DNA of 61,270 nt from an uncultured Clostridia bacterium (GTDB lineage Bacteria > Bacillota > Clostridia > Christensenellales > Borkfalkiaceae). The notes below the pieces were generated by a model. That model searched no databases. It saw only the letters and a list, made by a program, of their open reading frames with translations, and had not been told where the DNA came from. The stretch is from positions 1 through 61,270 of the forward strand of contig CALVHO010000012.1 in the NCBI GenBank assembly GCA_944328445.1, read 5' to 3'. Position numbers and translations under genes: made by a program. Positions 7,029 through 16,895 of this stretch are shown piece after piece (positions within the stretch are counted from its first letter, which is position 1; each line of letters opens with the position of its first letter).

Positions 7029-9587
7029 ATGAAAAAACTTGTACTCATCGACGGCAACAGCCTGCTCAACCGCGCGTTTTATGCCACGAGACTTCTGACC
7101 ACCAAGAGCGGCATGCCCACCAACGCCGTGTTCGGGTTCGTGAAACTTTTGTTGAAGATCGTATCCGACCAGCAGCCGGACCGCCTCATCGTGGCCTTCG
7201 ACCTGAAAGCGCCGACCTTCCGCCACAAGATGTACGACGGCTACAAGGCGACGCGCAAGCCCATGCCCGACGACCTCGCGGTGCAGGTGGGCACGCTCAA
7301 AGCCTTGCTCCGCTCCATGAACATCGCCATGTGCGAAAAGGAAGGCTTCGAGGCGGACGACATCATCGGCACCCTCTCGCACAAATTTGAAGATACCAAA
7401 AGCATCGTCATCACGGGCGACCGCGACGCCTACCAGCTCGTCGACGAACGCACCGACGTGTACCTGACCAAGACGGGCGTGAGCGAGCTGTTGAAGCTGG
7501 ACAAGGACAATTTTTATGCGTCCGTCGGCTACCGCCCCGAGCAGGTCACCGACCTCAAAGCGCTGATGGGGGACAGTTCGGACAACATTCCCGGCGTCGC
7601 GGGTGTGGGGGAAAAGACGGCCACCGCGCTGTTGGCGCAGTACGGCACGCTGGACGGGGTATACGGGCACCTCGCCGAGGTATCGCCCACCCTGCGCGCC
7701 AAGCTCGAACGCGACAAAGATCTCGCCTACCTCTCCAAGCGCCTGGCCACCATTGACCGCGACGTCCCGCTGGACGTGAACGAGGAGGACTGCCTCGTGC
7801 GCATGCCCTTTTCCGAAGAGGTGCGCACGCAGTTCATCCAGCTCGAATTCACTTCGCTGTTGAAACCGGAGCTCTTTGCCGAAGGCGACCGCCCCGCCGC
7901 GCCCGTGCAGGCGGTGCGCGCCGAGCCCCTCGCCACGGAAGACGCCCTGGCCGCCTTCGCACAGAGTGCTTCCGTCTTTTCGGCGGCATACCTGAACGGC
8001 ACCTGGTCTTTTTCCGCCGACGGCGAAACGGAGCGGGCACTGACCGTGCGCAGGACGCTGATCGACGGGGGCGTCTCCGCCGATCAGGCCGAGGGCTTTC
8101 TCCGTTCGCTGTTTGAAGACGAGGCGCGCACGGCCGTCGTCTACGGTTACAAGGACATGCGCCACGCCCTCGCGCGGGAAGGCATCGCCTTTCGCGCCAA
8201 GGCGGAGGACGTCTCCATCCTGAAATACCTCGTGGACTACACGGGCAAAGACGACGATCTCCTGCTCGCCTTGCAGGGCACCCCCTGCGGCAGCGAGGCG
8301 CCCGCCTGCGGCGTGTGGTACCTGTACGGCGCGCTCCTGCCGCGGCTGCAAGAGGAGGGGCTCGCACCGCTCTACCGCGACGTCGAGCTGCCCCTGGCGG
8401 ACGTGCTGTTTTCCATGGAAGAGAGCGGCGTGAAGGTGGATACGGCCGCCTCCGCGCTGTTTGAAAAGCGCTACCGCGACGAGATCGCCGCCGCGGCCGA
8501 GGCCGTGTATGCGGCGGCGGGGGAGCGCTTCAACATCAATTCGCCGCTGCAACTGGGCAACATCCTCTTTGAAAAGCTCGGCCTGCCCGCCCCCAAAAAG
8601 GGAAAGCGCGGCGCCTATTCCACGAGCGCGGACATCCTCGAAAAGCTGGCGGGCGAACACGAGATCGTGCGCGACGTGCTCCGCTGCCGCCATTACCAAA
8701 AACTCCTTTCCACCTACATCGACGGGTTCAAACCGCTCATCGACAAAAAGACGGGGCTCGTTCACACCACCTTCAACCAGGTGCAGACGTCGACGGGCCG
8801 CCTTTCCAGTGCCAACCCCAACCTGCAAAACATCCCCGTGCGAGACGACGACGGCCGCGAACTGCGCAAATTGTTCGTGGCCAGAGGGGAGGGCCGCGTC
8901 CTCGTCGATGCCGACTATTCGCAGATCGAGCTGCGCCTGCTCGCCCATTTTTCGGGCTGCAAAGAACTCATCGAAGCCTACAACGCGGGGCAGGACATCC
9001 ACGCGCTGACCGCGTCGCAGGTCTTCGGCGTGCCCATCGGAAGCGTCACGCCGGCCCAGCGGCGGGCGGCCAAGGCCGTCAACTTCGGCATCATCTACGG
9101 CATCAGCGACTTCGGCCTGGCGAGCAACCTGCACATCCCCGCCAAGGAAGCGGGCGAATACATCCGCAGGTATTTCGAGCGGTATTCCGACGTCAAAAAG
9201 TACATGGACGAAAACGTCGCCCATGCCCATAAATACGGGTACGTATCCACACTTTTGGGGCGCAAGCGCGTCATCCGCGAGATCAATTCTTCCAACTTCA
9301 ACATCCGCTCCTTCGGCGAGCGTGCGGCCATGAACATGCCCTTGCAGGGCAGCAGCGCGGACATCATCAAGGTCGCCATGGTCAACATCCACCGCCGCAT
9401 GAAGGAGGAAAAGCTGCGTTCACAGCTGATCTTGCAGGTGCACGACGAGCTGCTCATCGACGCATTCGAGGAGGAAAAGGACCGGGTGACCGAGATCCTC
9501 CGCTACGAGATGGAGCACGCCGCCGCGCTGCGCGTGCCGCTGGTGGCCGAAGTGCACTGCGGCAAAAACTGGTACGAGGCGAAGTGA
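7029..9587 (+). CDS. polA: DNA polymerase I (5' nuclease plus polymerase)
   Basis: 852 residues; fills gaps and removes RNA primers in replication and repair. The N-terminal 5'-3' nuclease (about 1-290) begins LVLIDGNSLLNRAF and holds GDRDAYQLV and SDNIPGV. The middle region (about 300-430) has the size of the 3'-5' exonuclease domain but no visible DxE catalytic motif, so proofreading is probably absent, as in other Gram-positive Pol I. The family-A polymerase domain carries DADYSQIELRLLAHFSG (motif A, around 628), KAVNFGIIYG (motif B) and LQVHDELLID (motif C, around 802). Its stop overlaps a GTG that may start coaE. Confidence 0.97.
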   Translation: MKKLVLIDGNSLLNRAFYATRLLTTKSGMPTNAVFGFVKLLLKIVSDQQPDRLIVAFDLKAPTFRHKMYDGYKATRKPMPDDLAVQVGTLKALLRSMNIAMCEKEGFEADDIIGTLSHKFEDTKSIVITGDRDAYQLVDERTDVYLTKTGVSELLKLDKDNFYASVGYRPEQVTDLKALMGDSSDNIPGVAGVGEKTATALLAQYGTLDGVYGHLAEVSPTLRAKLERDKDLAYLSKRLATIDRDVPLDVNEEDCLVRMPFSEEVRTQFIQLEFTSLLKPELFAEGDRPAAPVQAVRAEPLATEDALAAFAQSASVFSAAYLNGTWSFSADGETERALTVRRTLIDGGVSADQAEGFLRSLFEDEARTAVVYGYKDMRHALAREGIAFRAKAEDVSILKYLVDYTGKDDDLLLALQGTPCGSEAPACGVWYLYGALLPRLQEEGLAPLYRDVELPLADVLFSMEESGVKVDTAASALFEKRYRDEIAAAAEAVYAAAGERFNINSPLQLGNILFEKLGLPAPKKGKRGAYSTSADILEKLAGEHEIVRDVLRCRHYQKLLSTYIDGFKPLIDKKTGLVHTTFNQVQTSTGRLSSANPNLQNIPVRDDDGRELRKLFVARGEGRVLVDADYSQIELRLLAHFSGCKELIEAYNAGQDIHALTASQVFGVPIGSVTPAQRRAAKAVNFGIIYGISDFGLASNLHIPAKEAGEYIRRYFERYSDVKKYMDENVAHAHKYGYVSTLLGRKRVIREINSSNFNIRSFGERAAMNMPLQGSSADIIKVAMVNIHRRMKEEKLRSQLILQVHDELLIDAFEEEKDRVTEILRYEMEHAAALRVPLVAEVHCGKNWYEAK

Positions 9588-9595
9588 GGCGGGCC

Positions 9596-10210
9596 GTGAA
9601 GAGAGATAAATTGTACGTCGCCGTCACGGGCGGCATCGGCAGCGGCAAGTCGGCCGTGCTCTCGGCCATCGCGCGCCTGGGGTATCCCGTCTTTTCGGCG
9701 GACGCCTTCGCGCATACCGTCTACGAGGACGCGGCCGTCTTTTCCGCGGCGCAAAAGCTGTTCCCGTCCTGCTTTGCGGGCGGGCGCGTGGACCGCAAAA
9801 AGCTGGCATCCGTCGTCTTTGCCGACGCCGCGGCGCGCCGCGCGCTGGAAGAGATCACCCATCCCGCCATCATGCGCGCGCTGTTTTCCGCGATGGATGA
9901 GGCGGCGGGGGACGCCGTCTTTGCCGAGGTGCCGCTGCTGTTTGAAGGCGGGCACGAAAAGGACTTCGACGCCGTGATCGTGGTCATGCGCGGGCTGCAA
10001 GAGCGCGTCCGCGCGGCCGCCGCGCGCGACGGCTGTACCGAAGCCGAAGTGCAGGCGCGCGTCGCGGGGCAGTTCGACTATGAAAAAAATCTGCCGTGCG
10101 GGCATACTGTATTGTACAACGACGGCGACCTGGCCGCGTTGGAAGAAAAGACAGGACGTGCCGTGCATGACATTTTGCAAAAAGCGGGCCGCGAAAGCCG
10201 CGGCGGTTAG
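9596..10210 (+). CDS. coaE: dephospho-CoA kinase
   Basis: About 204 residues. Phosphorylates dephospho-CoA at the ribose 3'-OH, the last step of coenzyme A synthesis. The P-loop is VTGGIGSGKS at the N-terminus; the lid and CoA region contain the family-typical EITHPAI, VPLLFEGG and the late Arg-rich helix. GTG 9596 has GAGG 6 nt upstream; an alternative GTG at 9584 would overlap the polA stop by 4 nt. The polA-coaE-lytic transglycosylase order is common in Bacillota. The 3' end overlaps the next gene. Confidence 0.93.
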   Translation: MKRDKLYVAVTGGIGSGKSAVLSAIARLGYPVFSADAFAHTVYEDAAVFSAAQKLFPSCFAGGRVDRKKLASVVFADAAARRALEEITHPAIMRALFSAMDEAAGDAVFAEVPLLFEGGHEKDFDAVIVVMRGLQERVRAAAARDGCTEAEVQARVAGQFDYEKNLPCGHTVLYNDGDLAALEEKTGRAVHDILQKAGRESRGG

Positions 10211-10700
10211 CGTCGGCCTCGCGCTGGCGCTTGCGCTGGTCGCAGCCCTCTTTTACGGGCTGTATCTGCCCAAAAAATATCGCCAAGCCGTGGCGCAGGC
10301 GGCCGCCGAATGCGGGCTGGAAGAAGAACTTATATTCGCCGTCATCCGCACCGAGAGCAATTTCCGCCCCGCGGCCGTGAGCCGCGCGGGTGCCGTGGGC
10401 CTGATGCAGCTGCTGCCCTCGACGGCGGCCTTTGCCGAGACGCTGTGCGGGGGCGGGGCGGATCTCTTCGACCCGTCCCAAAACATCCGCCTGGGCAGCC
10501 ATTACCTTCGTTACCTGCTTATGCGCTTCGACGACGAAGCGCTGGCCCTGGCGGCCTACAACGCGGGGGAGGGGACGGTGCGCCGCTGGCTGCGCGAGGA
10601 CGGCGATGCCGCCGCGGGCCGCTTTCCGTACGCGGAGACGCAGCGCTACGTCGCAAAGGTCAAAAAATTTTACAAGCTGTATAAATTCTTTTATTTTTAA
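10167..10700 (+). CDS. membrane-anchored lytic transglycosylase (SLT domain)
   Basis: 177 residues. An N-terminal membrane anchor (about 10-33) is followed by an extracytoplasmic SLT domain that cleaves peptidoglycan glycan strands. Motifs are IRTESNFRP with the catalytic Glu63, AVGLMQLLPSTA (76-87), and ALAAYNAGEGTVRRW (127-141). The frame is open upstream to 10080, but ATG 10167 gives a sensible anchor. The gene overlaps the 3' end of coaE by 44 nt, so it is co-transcribed with polA-coaE. Confidence 0.88.
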   Translation: MTFCKKRAAKAAAVSVGLALALALVAALFYGLYLPKKYRQAVAQAAAECGLEEELIFAVIRTESNFRPAAVSRAGAVGLMQLLPSTAAFAETLCGGGADLFDPSQNIRLGSHYLRYLLMRFDDEALALAAYNAGEGTVRRWLREDGDAAAGRFPYAETQRYVAKVKKFYKLYKFFYF

Positions 10701-10711
10701 TTCTTTTCGGC

Positions 10712-10740
10712 TTGACAATTTTTTCGCGCTCATGTATAAT
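10712..10740 (+). promoter_or_regulatory. consensus promoter of tRNA-Leu
   Basis: Exact TTGACA (10712-10717), a 17-bp spacer and exact TATAAT (10735-10740), 11 nt upstream of the tRNA 5' end. Confidence 0.9.
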
Positions 10741-10751
10741 AGATTTCGCTT

Positions 10752-10836
10752 GTGAGGATGGCGGAACTGGCAGACGCGTACGTTTGAGGGGCGTATGGAG
10801 AAATCCGTGTGGGTTCAAGTCCCATTCTTCACACCA
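10752..10836 (+). tRNA. tRNA-Leu (GAG anticodon)
   Basis: An 85-nt tRNA with a long variable arm. Acceptor GTGAGGA pairs with TCTTCAC, the anticodon loop is TTGAGGG (anticodon GAG), the T loop is TTCAAGT, the discriminator is A, and the 3' CCA is encoded. Confidence 0.95.
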
Positions 10837-10840
10837 AGCG

Positions 10841-10871
10841 AAAGCCCCGCAGCGATGCGGGGCTTTCTTTT
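10841..10871 (+). terminator. intrinsic terminator of tRNA-Leu
   Basis: A perfect 10-bp stem, AAAGCCCCGC (10841-10850) and GCGGGGCTTT (10857-10866), with a 6-nt loop, then CTTTTG. Confidence 0.9.
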
Positions 10872-10915
10872 GTATTTTCGCGCCCGCGGCGGCGGGCGGA
10901 GGCGGTGACGCAACG

Positions 10916-12403
10916 ATGGAAACACGCAGACAAACGATCGCGGCGCGGTTGGCGGCGGCCCGCAAGGTGCCCGCCGTAGCGCGCCTGAACGCCTTTTTTG
11001 AAGGGCCCGTTTATCCCGCATTTTACGCGGCCGTCGTGCTTTTGACCTCGCTGACGGGCATCGAGATCTTCTTTTTCATCTTTACGACGCTCATCATCGT
11101 CTATACGACTCTCTTCTGCGAGGACACAAAGCCGCTCCTGACGCCCGTGGTGATGCTGGTCTACGCCATCAGCTGGCAGCACACCTTCCAGCCGCCGTAC
11201 AATTCGCAGTTCCTTTCTTCGCCGTTGTCACTCGCCACCATCGGGACGTGCGGCGGAATCCTGGCGGCCGTGTTCATGTTCCGCCTCATCGTGTTCCCGC
11301 CCGTGCGCAATTTCTTCAAGTCGCGCACCTATTTCGGCGGCGGGCTCGTGCTCTTTGCGGCGGCGCTCGTCGTGAACGGGCTGTTCTACTTCAACGGGAA
11401 ATCGGTGCAGGACGCCTTGCTCGGCCTTCTGATCGCCTTTTCCTTTTTGTTCCTGTTCATCTATTTTTACAACACGCTGCGCATCGGCAAGGACGGGGCG
11501 CTGTACTTTGCCTACCTGTTCGCGCTCGTCACCGCCGTCATCCTGATCCAGATCGCCAAGGTGTACCTCTTCGACGGCGTGCTGCGCGAGGACGGCTCCA
11601 TCAACAAAGATGCCGTCATCATGGGCTGGGGTTCTCCCAACAAAGTAGGGGTCATGCTCGCGATGTACCTGCCCGCGGGATTTTACCTCGCTTACAAATG
11701 CCGCCACGGCTGGCTCTGGTACCTGTTCGCCTTCGTGCAGATGGGGGGCATCTGCCTCACGCTCTGCCGCAGCGCCATGCTCGTCGGCGCCGCCGTGACC
11801 GTGGCTGCCGCCGTCGTGCTCTCGGTGGTGAAGAGCCCGCAACGCACCGTCATCCGCGCCGTCAACCTCGCGGCCGTCCTGGCGGGCATCGTGCTGGCCG
11901 TCCTCTTTTTCGACCGCATCCGCGAAATGTTCTCGCTGCTGTTCGAGCGCGGGTTCAGCGATTCGGGCCGCTTCTTCATCTGGAAAAACGGCTTGCAGAA
12001 TTTCCTGCGCGAACCGCTGTTCGGCGTCGGGTTCTACGCGCCCATCGTGTTCGACGACCCGAACTGGACCTACGGCTTTGAAAACTGGTTCTTGCCCGAC
12101 ATGTACCACAACCTGTTTATCCAGACGATCGCCTGCTGCGGGCTCATAGGCATGCTGGCGCTCGTGTACCACCTGGCGCAGGTGCTGTACGCGCTGACCC
12201 GCCGCCCCACGCCCGAACGGTTTTTCTACTTCGGCACCGTGGTGATGATCCTCGGCACGGCCATGTTTGAAAACCATATCTTCCACATCCTGCCCGCGCT
12301 GCTGTATTCCGTCGTACTGCTGCTTTGGGAAAAGGATATGGAAAGCGAGACGCCGCTTTGCTCCCGCAGGGGCAAAAACGGGCTCTTCGTTTTCGGAAAA
12401 TGA
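10916..12403 (+). CDS. O-antigen ligase/polymerase-like membrane protein
   Basis: 495 residues with about ten to twelve hydrophobic segments. The pattern matches the O-antigen ligase (Wzy_C/WaaL-like) family: a large extracytoplasmic loop after GFSDSGRFFIWKNGLQNFL, the G(V)GFYAP segment, and the MYHNLFIQ motif before the last membrane helices. Such proteins in Gram-positives polymerise or transfer surface polysaccharide repeat units. No other polysaccharide genes are adjacent, so the substrate is unknown. The frame is open back through the tRNA, but ATG 10916 follows GGAGG, with a somewhat long spacing of about 13 nt. Confidence 0.8.
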   Translation: METRRQTIAARLAAARKVPAVARLNAFFEGPVYPAFYAAVVLLTSLTGIEIFFFIFTTLIIVYTTLFCEDTKPLLTPVVMLVYAISWQHTFQPPYNSQFLSSPLSLATIGTCGGILAAVFMFRLIVFPPVRNFFKSRTYFGGGLVLFAAALVVNGLFYFNGKSVQDALLGLLIAFSFLFLFIYFYNTLRIGKDGALYFAYLFALVTAVILIQIAKVYLFDGVLREDGSINKDAVIMGWGSPNKVGVMLAMYLPAGFYLAYKCRHGWLWYLFAFVQMGGICLTLCRSAMLVGAAVTVAAAVVLSVVKSPQRTVIRAVNLAAVLAGIVLAVLFFDRIREMFSLLFERGFSDSGRFFIWKNGLQNFLREPLFGVGFYAPIVFDDPNWTYGFENWFLPDMYHNLFIQTIACCGLIGMLALVYHLAQVLYALTRRPTPERFFYFGTVVMILGTAMFENHIFHILPALLYSVVLLLWEKDMESETPLCSRRGKNGLFVFGK

Positions 12404-12412
12404 ACCTATTTT

Positions 12413-12443
12413 GACCCGCACCCGCGCCCGCGCGGTGCGGGTC
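12413..12443 (+). terminator. possible terminator hairpin
   Basis: A 10-bp stem, GACCCGCACC (12413-12422) and GGTGCGGGTC (12434-12443). There is no strong T tract, so termination efficiency is uncertain. Confidence 0.45.
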
Positions 12444-12499
12444 TTGCAGGTTTTGGCGGCATTGCTTTGATTTTCTTTGGAATTTTTTTCGCCGAACTA

Positions 12500-12528
12500 T
12501 TGAAATGCCGCTTTTTTTATTGTATAAT
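12500..12528 (+). promoter_or_regulatory. promoter of the glycogen operon
   Basis: TTGAAA (12500-12505), a 17-bp AT-rich spacer and TATAAT (12523-12528), about 40 nt upstream of glgB. No second strong promoter was seen inside the operon, so it probably drives all six genes. Confidence 0.85.
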
Positions 12529-12569
12529 AATAGAAAAGAAGGCGCATAGCCAAACCACGGAGGACTACG

Positions 12570-14447
12570 ATGGGATCGGTCGATTTTCCTTTGTATGTAT
12601 TTCATCACGGGCAAAACTTCAAGGCATACGAATTTTTCGGCGCGCATCCTCAAAAATCGGGCAAGGACAAGGGCTACGTGTTCCGCGTCTGGGCGCCGCA
12701 CGCCGAGTCCGTTTCCGTCGTCGGCGATTTCAACGAGTGGGACCCCGCCGCACACAAGATGGAGCGCCTGCTCGACGGAGAGACCTTTGAGCTCTTCATT
12801 CCGGGCATCAAGGAATACTGCATCTACAAATATTGCATCCACACCAAGGACGGGCGCTTTTTGTACAAGGCCGACCCGTACGCCTTCCATGCCGAAACGC
12901 CTTCCAAAACGGCTTCCAAGACCTTTGACCTGTCCGGCTTCCGCTGGACGGACAAAGAATACCTCGCCGCGCGCAGAAAGGCGAATTCTTATTCCTCGCC
13001 GATGAATATCTATGAGATGAACGCGCTCTCGTGGCGGCAGTACGGCGACGGAAATTATTTCGACTTCAACAAGCTCGTCGACGAACTCATCCCGTACGTG
13101 AGATCGATGGGGTACACCCACATCGAATTCATGCCGCTGAGCGAATATCCCTACGACGGTTCGTGGGGGTACCAGGTGACGGGCTATTACGCCATCACCT
13201 CCCGCCTCGGCACCCCGCACGACTTCATGCGGCTCGTCGACGAATGCCATAAAAACGGCATCGGCGTCATCATGGACTGGGTGCCCGCGCACTTCCCCAA
13301 GGACGCGCACGGGCTGTACGAGTTCGACGGCGAAGCGCTCTACGAAAGCCCCGCGTGGGACCGCAAGGAGCACAAGAGCTGGGGGACGCGCCGCTTCGAC
13401 TACGGCCGCAGCGAGATCTTGTCCTTCCTCATCTCCAACGCCGTCTTCTTCTTTGACAAATTCCACATCGACGGGCTGCGCGTCGACGCCGTGGCGTCCA
13501 TGCTCTACCTCGATTACGACAAGCGCCCCGGCGAGTGGCTCCCCAACAAATACGGCGAAAACAAAAACCTCGAAGCCATCGAATTTTTGCGCCGCCTCAA
13601 CAGCACCGTCTTTTCCGAATACCCCGACGCCTTGATGATCGCCGAGGAGTCCACGGCCTGGCCGTTGGTGACCAAGCCCGTCGACATCGGCGGCCTCGGC
13701 TTCAATTACAAGTGGAACATGGGCTGGATGAACGACGTGCTCGATTACATGCAGACCGACCCGTACTTCCGCAAAGGCAACCACAACAAGCTGACCTTCG
13801 CGATGATGTATGCCTTTACCGAAAACTACGTGCTGCCCATCTCGCACGACGAGGTGGTGTACGGCAAGCATTCCCTCATCGACAAGATGCCCGGCAACTA
13901 CGAAGAAAAGTTTGCGAACGTGCGCGCCTTCATGGGGTACATGATGTCGCACCCGGGCAAAAAGCTGCTGTTCATGGGCTGTGAATTCGGCCAGTTCAAG
14001 GAATGGAATTATAAAGAAGGGCTGGAATTTTTCCTCACGGAGTACCCGCTGCACCGCAAGCTGGCACTCATGAACGCGGAACTGAACGCCTTTTACCGTT
14101 CGACGCCCGCCTTTTACGAGATCGAAGACTCGTGGGACGGCTTTGAGTGGATCGCCGCCAACGACGCCGACCGCAACGTGGTCTCCTACCTGCGGCGCGA
14201 CAAAAACGGCAAGACCTATCTCGTGGCCGTGAACTTCTCGGGCGAGGCGACGCACGATTACCGCCTCGGCGTCCCCAAAGGCAAATACCGGATCGTGTTC
14301 AATACCGACGATCCGAAGTACGGCGGCGAGGGCACGCTGCGCAAACGCATCTTCAACACCGAAAAGAAAAACAGCCACGGCAAGATGTATTCCATCCGGA
14401 TCGAGATCCCCAGGCTCTCCTGCGTGTATCTTGAAAAGGTCCTTTGA
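12570..14447 (+). CDS. glgB: 1,4-alpha-glucan branching enzyme
   Basis: 625 residues. Makes alpha-1,6 branches in glycogen. An N-terminal CBM48 (about 25-125, GDFNEWDP) precedes the GH13 barrel. Catalytic residues are visible: nucleophile Asp306 in GLRVDAVASMLY, acid Glu359 in IAEEST, and Asp427 in ISHDEVVYGKH. A C-terminal beta domain follows to residue 625. Length is normal. GGAGG precedes ATG 12570. It is first in the glycogen operon. Confidence 0.96.
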   Translation: MGSVDFPLYVFHHGQNFKAYEFFGAHPQKSGKDKGYVFRVWAPHAESVSVVGDFNEWDPAAHKMERLLDGETFELFIPGIKEYCIYKYCIHTKDGRFLYKADPYAFHAETPSKTASKTFDLSGFRWTDKEYLAARRKANSYSSPMNIYEMNALSWRQYGDGNYFDFNKLVDELIPYVRSMGYTHIEFMPLSEYPYDGSWGYQVTGYYAITSRLGTPHDFMRLVDECHKNGIGVIMDWVPAHFPKDAHGLYEFDGEALYESPAWDRKEHKSWGTRRFDYGRSEILSFLISNAVFFFDKFHIDGLRVDAVASMLYLDYDKRPGEWLPNKYGENKNLEAIEFLRRLNSTVFSEYPDALMIAEESTAWPLVTKPVDIGGLGFNYKWNMGWMNDVLDYMQTDPYFRKGNHNKLTFAMMYAFTENYVLPISHDEVVYGKHSLIDKMPGNYEEKFANVRAFMGYMMSHPGKKLLFMGCEFGQFKEWNYKEGLEFFLTEYPLHRKLALMNAELNAFYRSTPAFYEIEDSWDGFEWIAANDADRNVVSYLRRDKNGKTYLVAVNFSGEATHDYRLGVPKGKYRIVFNTDDPKYGGEGTLRKRIFNTEKKNSHGKMYSIRIEIPRLSCVYLEKVL

Positions 14448-14507
14448 CCGCTGCCGTTTGTACGGTCGCTATAAATAAATTCTTGTAATATTTTTTGGGG
14501 GTATGAT

Positions 14508-15713
14508 ATGCAAAGAAAGAAAGAGTGCGTAGCAATGCTGCTTGCCGGCGGGCAGGGGAGCAGGCTGTATGCTCTGACGAACAACATCGCCAAACCCGCG
14601 GTGCCGTTCGGGGCGAAATATCGCATCATCGATTTTCCGCTCTCGAACTGCATCAATTCGGGTATCGACACCGTCGGCGTGCTCACGCAGTACCAGCCTT
14701 TGATGCTGAACGAGTACATCGGCAATGGCCAGCCTTGGGACCTCGACCGCAACTTCGGCGGCGTGCACATCCTCTCGCCGTACCAGAAAAAGTCCAAATC
14801 CGCCTGGTACGAGGGCACGGCCAACGCCATCTACCAGAACCTGAACTTCATCAAGATGTACAACCCCGAATACGTGCTCATCCTTTCGGGCGACCACATC
14901 TATAAGATGGATTACAGCAAGATGCTGCGCGCCCACATCGAAACGGGCGCGGACTGCACCATCGCCGCCATCGAGGTGCCCCTGAAAGAGGCGTCGCGCT
15001 TCGGCATCCTCAACACCAACCCGGACGGCTCCATCTACGAATTCGAGGAAAAGCCCAAGCAGCCCAAGAGCACCTTGGCGTCGATGGGCGTGTACATCTT
15101 CACGGCCGAAAAGATGTATACATATCTCGAAGCGGACGAAAACGATCCCGATTCCTCCAAGGACTTCGGCAAAAACGTGCTGCCCGCCATGCTCAACGCG
15201 GGCGAAAAGATGTTCGCCTACCGCTTTGAAGGGTACTGGAAGGACGTCGGCACGGTCAGCTCGCTGTGGGAGGCGAACATGGACCTGCTCGGCGAAGATC
15301 CCGCCTTCGACGTGGGGGACCAGCATTGGAAGATCCATTCCCGCAACCCGCTCGCCCCGCCCGAATACATGGGTGAAAACGCCGTGGTGAAAAACTCCAT
15401 GGTGGCGCTCGGCTGCGAGATCTACGGCACGGTGGAAAATTCCGTGCTTTCGAGCAACGTCGTCGTCGAAGAGGGCGCCACCGTCAAGGACGCCGTCATC
15501 ATGAGCGGCACCGTCGTCAAGAGCGGGGCGCGCGTCAGCTATTCGATCGTGGACGAGGACGTCGTCATTGAAGAGGGCGCCGCCGTCGGCGAGGACAAGG
15601 AGACTGCCAAAGGCATCGCCGTGCTCGGCCGCAACATCAGCGTCGGCAAAAAGGCGTCCGTCGCGGCGGGCAACATCGTCGACAAAAACATCGCAGAAGG
15701 GGAGGAAGCGTAA
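14508..15713 (+). CDS. glgC: glucose-1-phosphate adenylyltransferase, catalytic subunit
   Basis: 401 residues. Makes ADP-glucose from glucose-1-phosphate and ATP, the committed step of glycogen synthesis. The nucleotidyltransferase domain has [33 protein letters not shown] and [10 protein letters not shown]; the C-terminal third is a left-handed beta-helix of hexapeptide repeats ([20 protein letters not shown]). It overlaps functionally with glgD directly downstream (1-nt gap); in Bacillota GlgC and GlgD form a heterotetramer. Start supported by GGGGGT upstream. Confidence 0.96.
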   Translation: MQRKKECVAMLLAGGQGSRLYALTNNIAKPAVPFGAKYRIIDFPLSNCINSGIDTVGVLTQYQPLMLNEYIGNGQPWDLDRNFGGVHILSPYQKKSKSAWYEGTANAIYQNLNFIKMYNPEYVLILSGDHIYKMDYSKMLRAHIETGADCTIAAIEVPLKEASRFGILNTNPDGSIYEFEEKPKQPKSTLASMGVYIFTAEKMYTYLEADENDPDSSKDFGKNVLPAMLNAGEKMFAYRFEGYWKDVGTVSSLWEANMDLLGEDPAFDVGDQHWKIHSRNPLAPPEYMGENAVVKNSMVALGCEIYGTVENSVLSSNVVVEEGATVKDAVIMSGTVVKSGARVSYSIVDEDVVIEEGAAVGEDKETAKGIAVLGRNISVGKKASVAAGNIVDKNIAEGEEA

Positions 15714-15714
15714 C

Positions 15715-16821
15715 ATGTCTGCCATCGGCGTTATTTTTTCCAACATCCACGACGACAACATCCCTGAGCTTTCGCAGCGCAGGACGATGGGGTCCTTGCC
15801 CTATGGCGGCCGCTACCGCCTCATCGACTTCGCCCTGTCCAACCTGGTCAATTCGGGCGTGACGACGGTCGGTATCATCACCAAAAACAACTACCAGTCG
15901 CTGATGGATCACCTCGGCAGCGGCAAGGACTGGGACCTGGCCCGCAAGACGGGCGGCCTCATCCTGCTCCCGCCCTTCGGCGCGCGCAACGGTGACGGGC
16001 TGTACAAAAACCGCCTCGAAGCGCTCAAAGGCATCACGGGCTTTTTGAACCGCCGCAACGAGGACTACGCCGTCCTGTGCGACTGCGACGGCGTCTACCG
16101 CATGGACCTTTCCGCCGTCATCGACTACCACGAAGCCAAACAGGCGGACATCACCCTCGTCTGCCACAACGAGGAGATCGCCAATTCGAGCAACTACACG
16201 ACGGTCAAGACGGACGAAGACGGCAGGATCACGGACATCAAGATCAACGAGACGGTGCGCGGCTGCGAAAAATTTTACAGCAACATCATGATCGTCGGGC
16301 GGCAGTTCCTGCTCAGCCTCATCGAAGACGCCGTCGCGCACGGCTACAAGAGCTTCCGCGAGGACATCATCATGCGCCGCATCAAGTCCTTGAAGATCTA
16401 CGCCTATGACTTTGAGGGCTACCACGCCACCATTGATTCGCTGGCGTCCTATTTCCGCCACAACATGGAGCTTTTGCAAAAGCCCGTCCGCGACGAGCTG
16501 TTCGGCGCGCGCGACATCTATACGAAGGTGCGCGACTCCGCGCCGTCCAAATACGGCGACGCCTCGCAGGTGAAAAATTCGCTCATCTCGGACGGCTGCA
16601 TCGTCGAGGGAACGGTGGAAAACAGCATCCTGTTCCGCGGCGTCAAGGTGGGCAAGGGCACGGCCGTGCGCAACTCCATCGTCATGCAGGATACCGTCAT
16701 CGGCGACAACGTGAGCCTGGACTACGTCATCACCGATAAAAATGTCGTCATCCGCGACAGGCGCGTGCTCGCCGGCTGCGACGTGCAGCCGTACTTCCTG
16801 TCCAAGGGCACGATGATCTGA
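15715..16821 (+). CDS. glgD: glucose-1-phosphate adenylyltransferase regulatory subunit GlgD
   Basis: 368 residues; a GlgC paralogue lacking the full ATP-binding GGxGxRL motif (N-terminus GVIFSNIHDDNIPELSQ) but keeping the fold, including YGGRYRLIDFALSNLVNSG and C-terminal hexapeptide repeats. GlgD usually raises GlgC activity rather than catalysing. ATG 15715 follows GGAGG and lies just after the glgC stop; the longer open frame from 15568 lies inside glgC and is rejected. Confidence 0.94.
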   Translation: MSAIGVIFSNIHDDNIPELSQRRTMGSLPYGGRYRLIDFALSNLVNSGVTTVGIITKNNYQSLMDHLGSGKDWDLARKTGGLILLPPFGARNGDGLYKNRLEALKGITGFLNRRNEDYAVLCDCDGVYRMDLSAVIDYHEAKQADITLVCHNEEIANSSNYTTVKTDEDGRITDIKINETVRGCEKFYSNIMIVGRQFLLSLIEDAVAHGYKSFREDIIMRRIKSLKIYAYDFEGYHATIDSLASYFRHNMELLQKPVRDELFGARDIYTKVRDSAPSKYGDASQVKNSLISDGCIVEGTVENSILFRGVKVGKGTAVRNSIVMQDTVIGDNVSLDYVITDKNVVIRDRRVLAGCDVQPYFLSKGTMI

Positions 16822-16895
16822 TACAGTGAAGGGCTGCGGCGTTTCTGAGAGCGCCGCGGCCGTTCCGGCATAAAAATAATCAAGGGGGTCAAGTT

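Noticed and set aside
6879..9392. 837-residue minus-strand open frame opposite polA
   Set aside because: Antisense shadow of polA, low-complexity composition, no ribosome binding site or recognisable domain.
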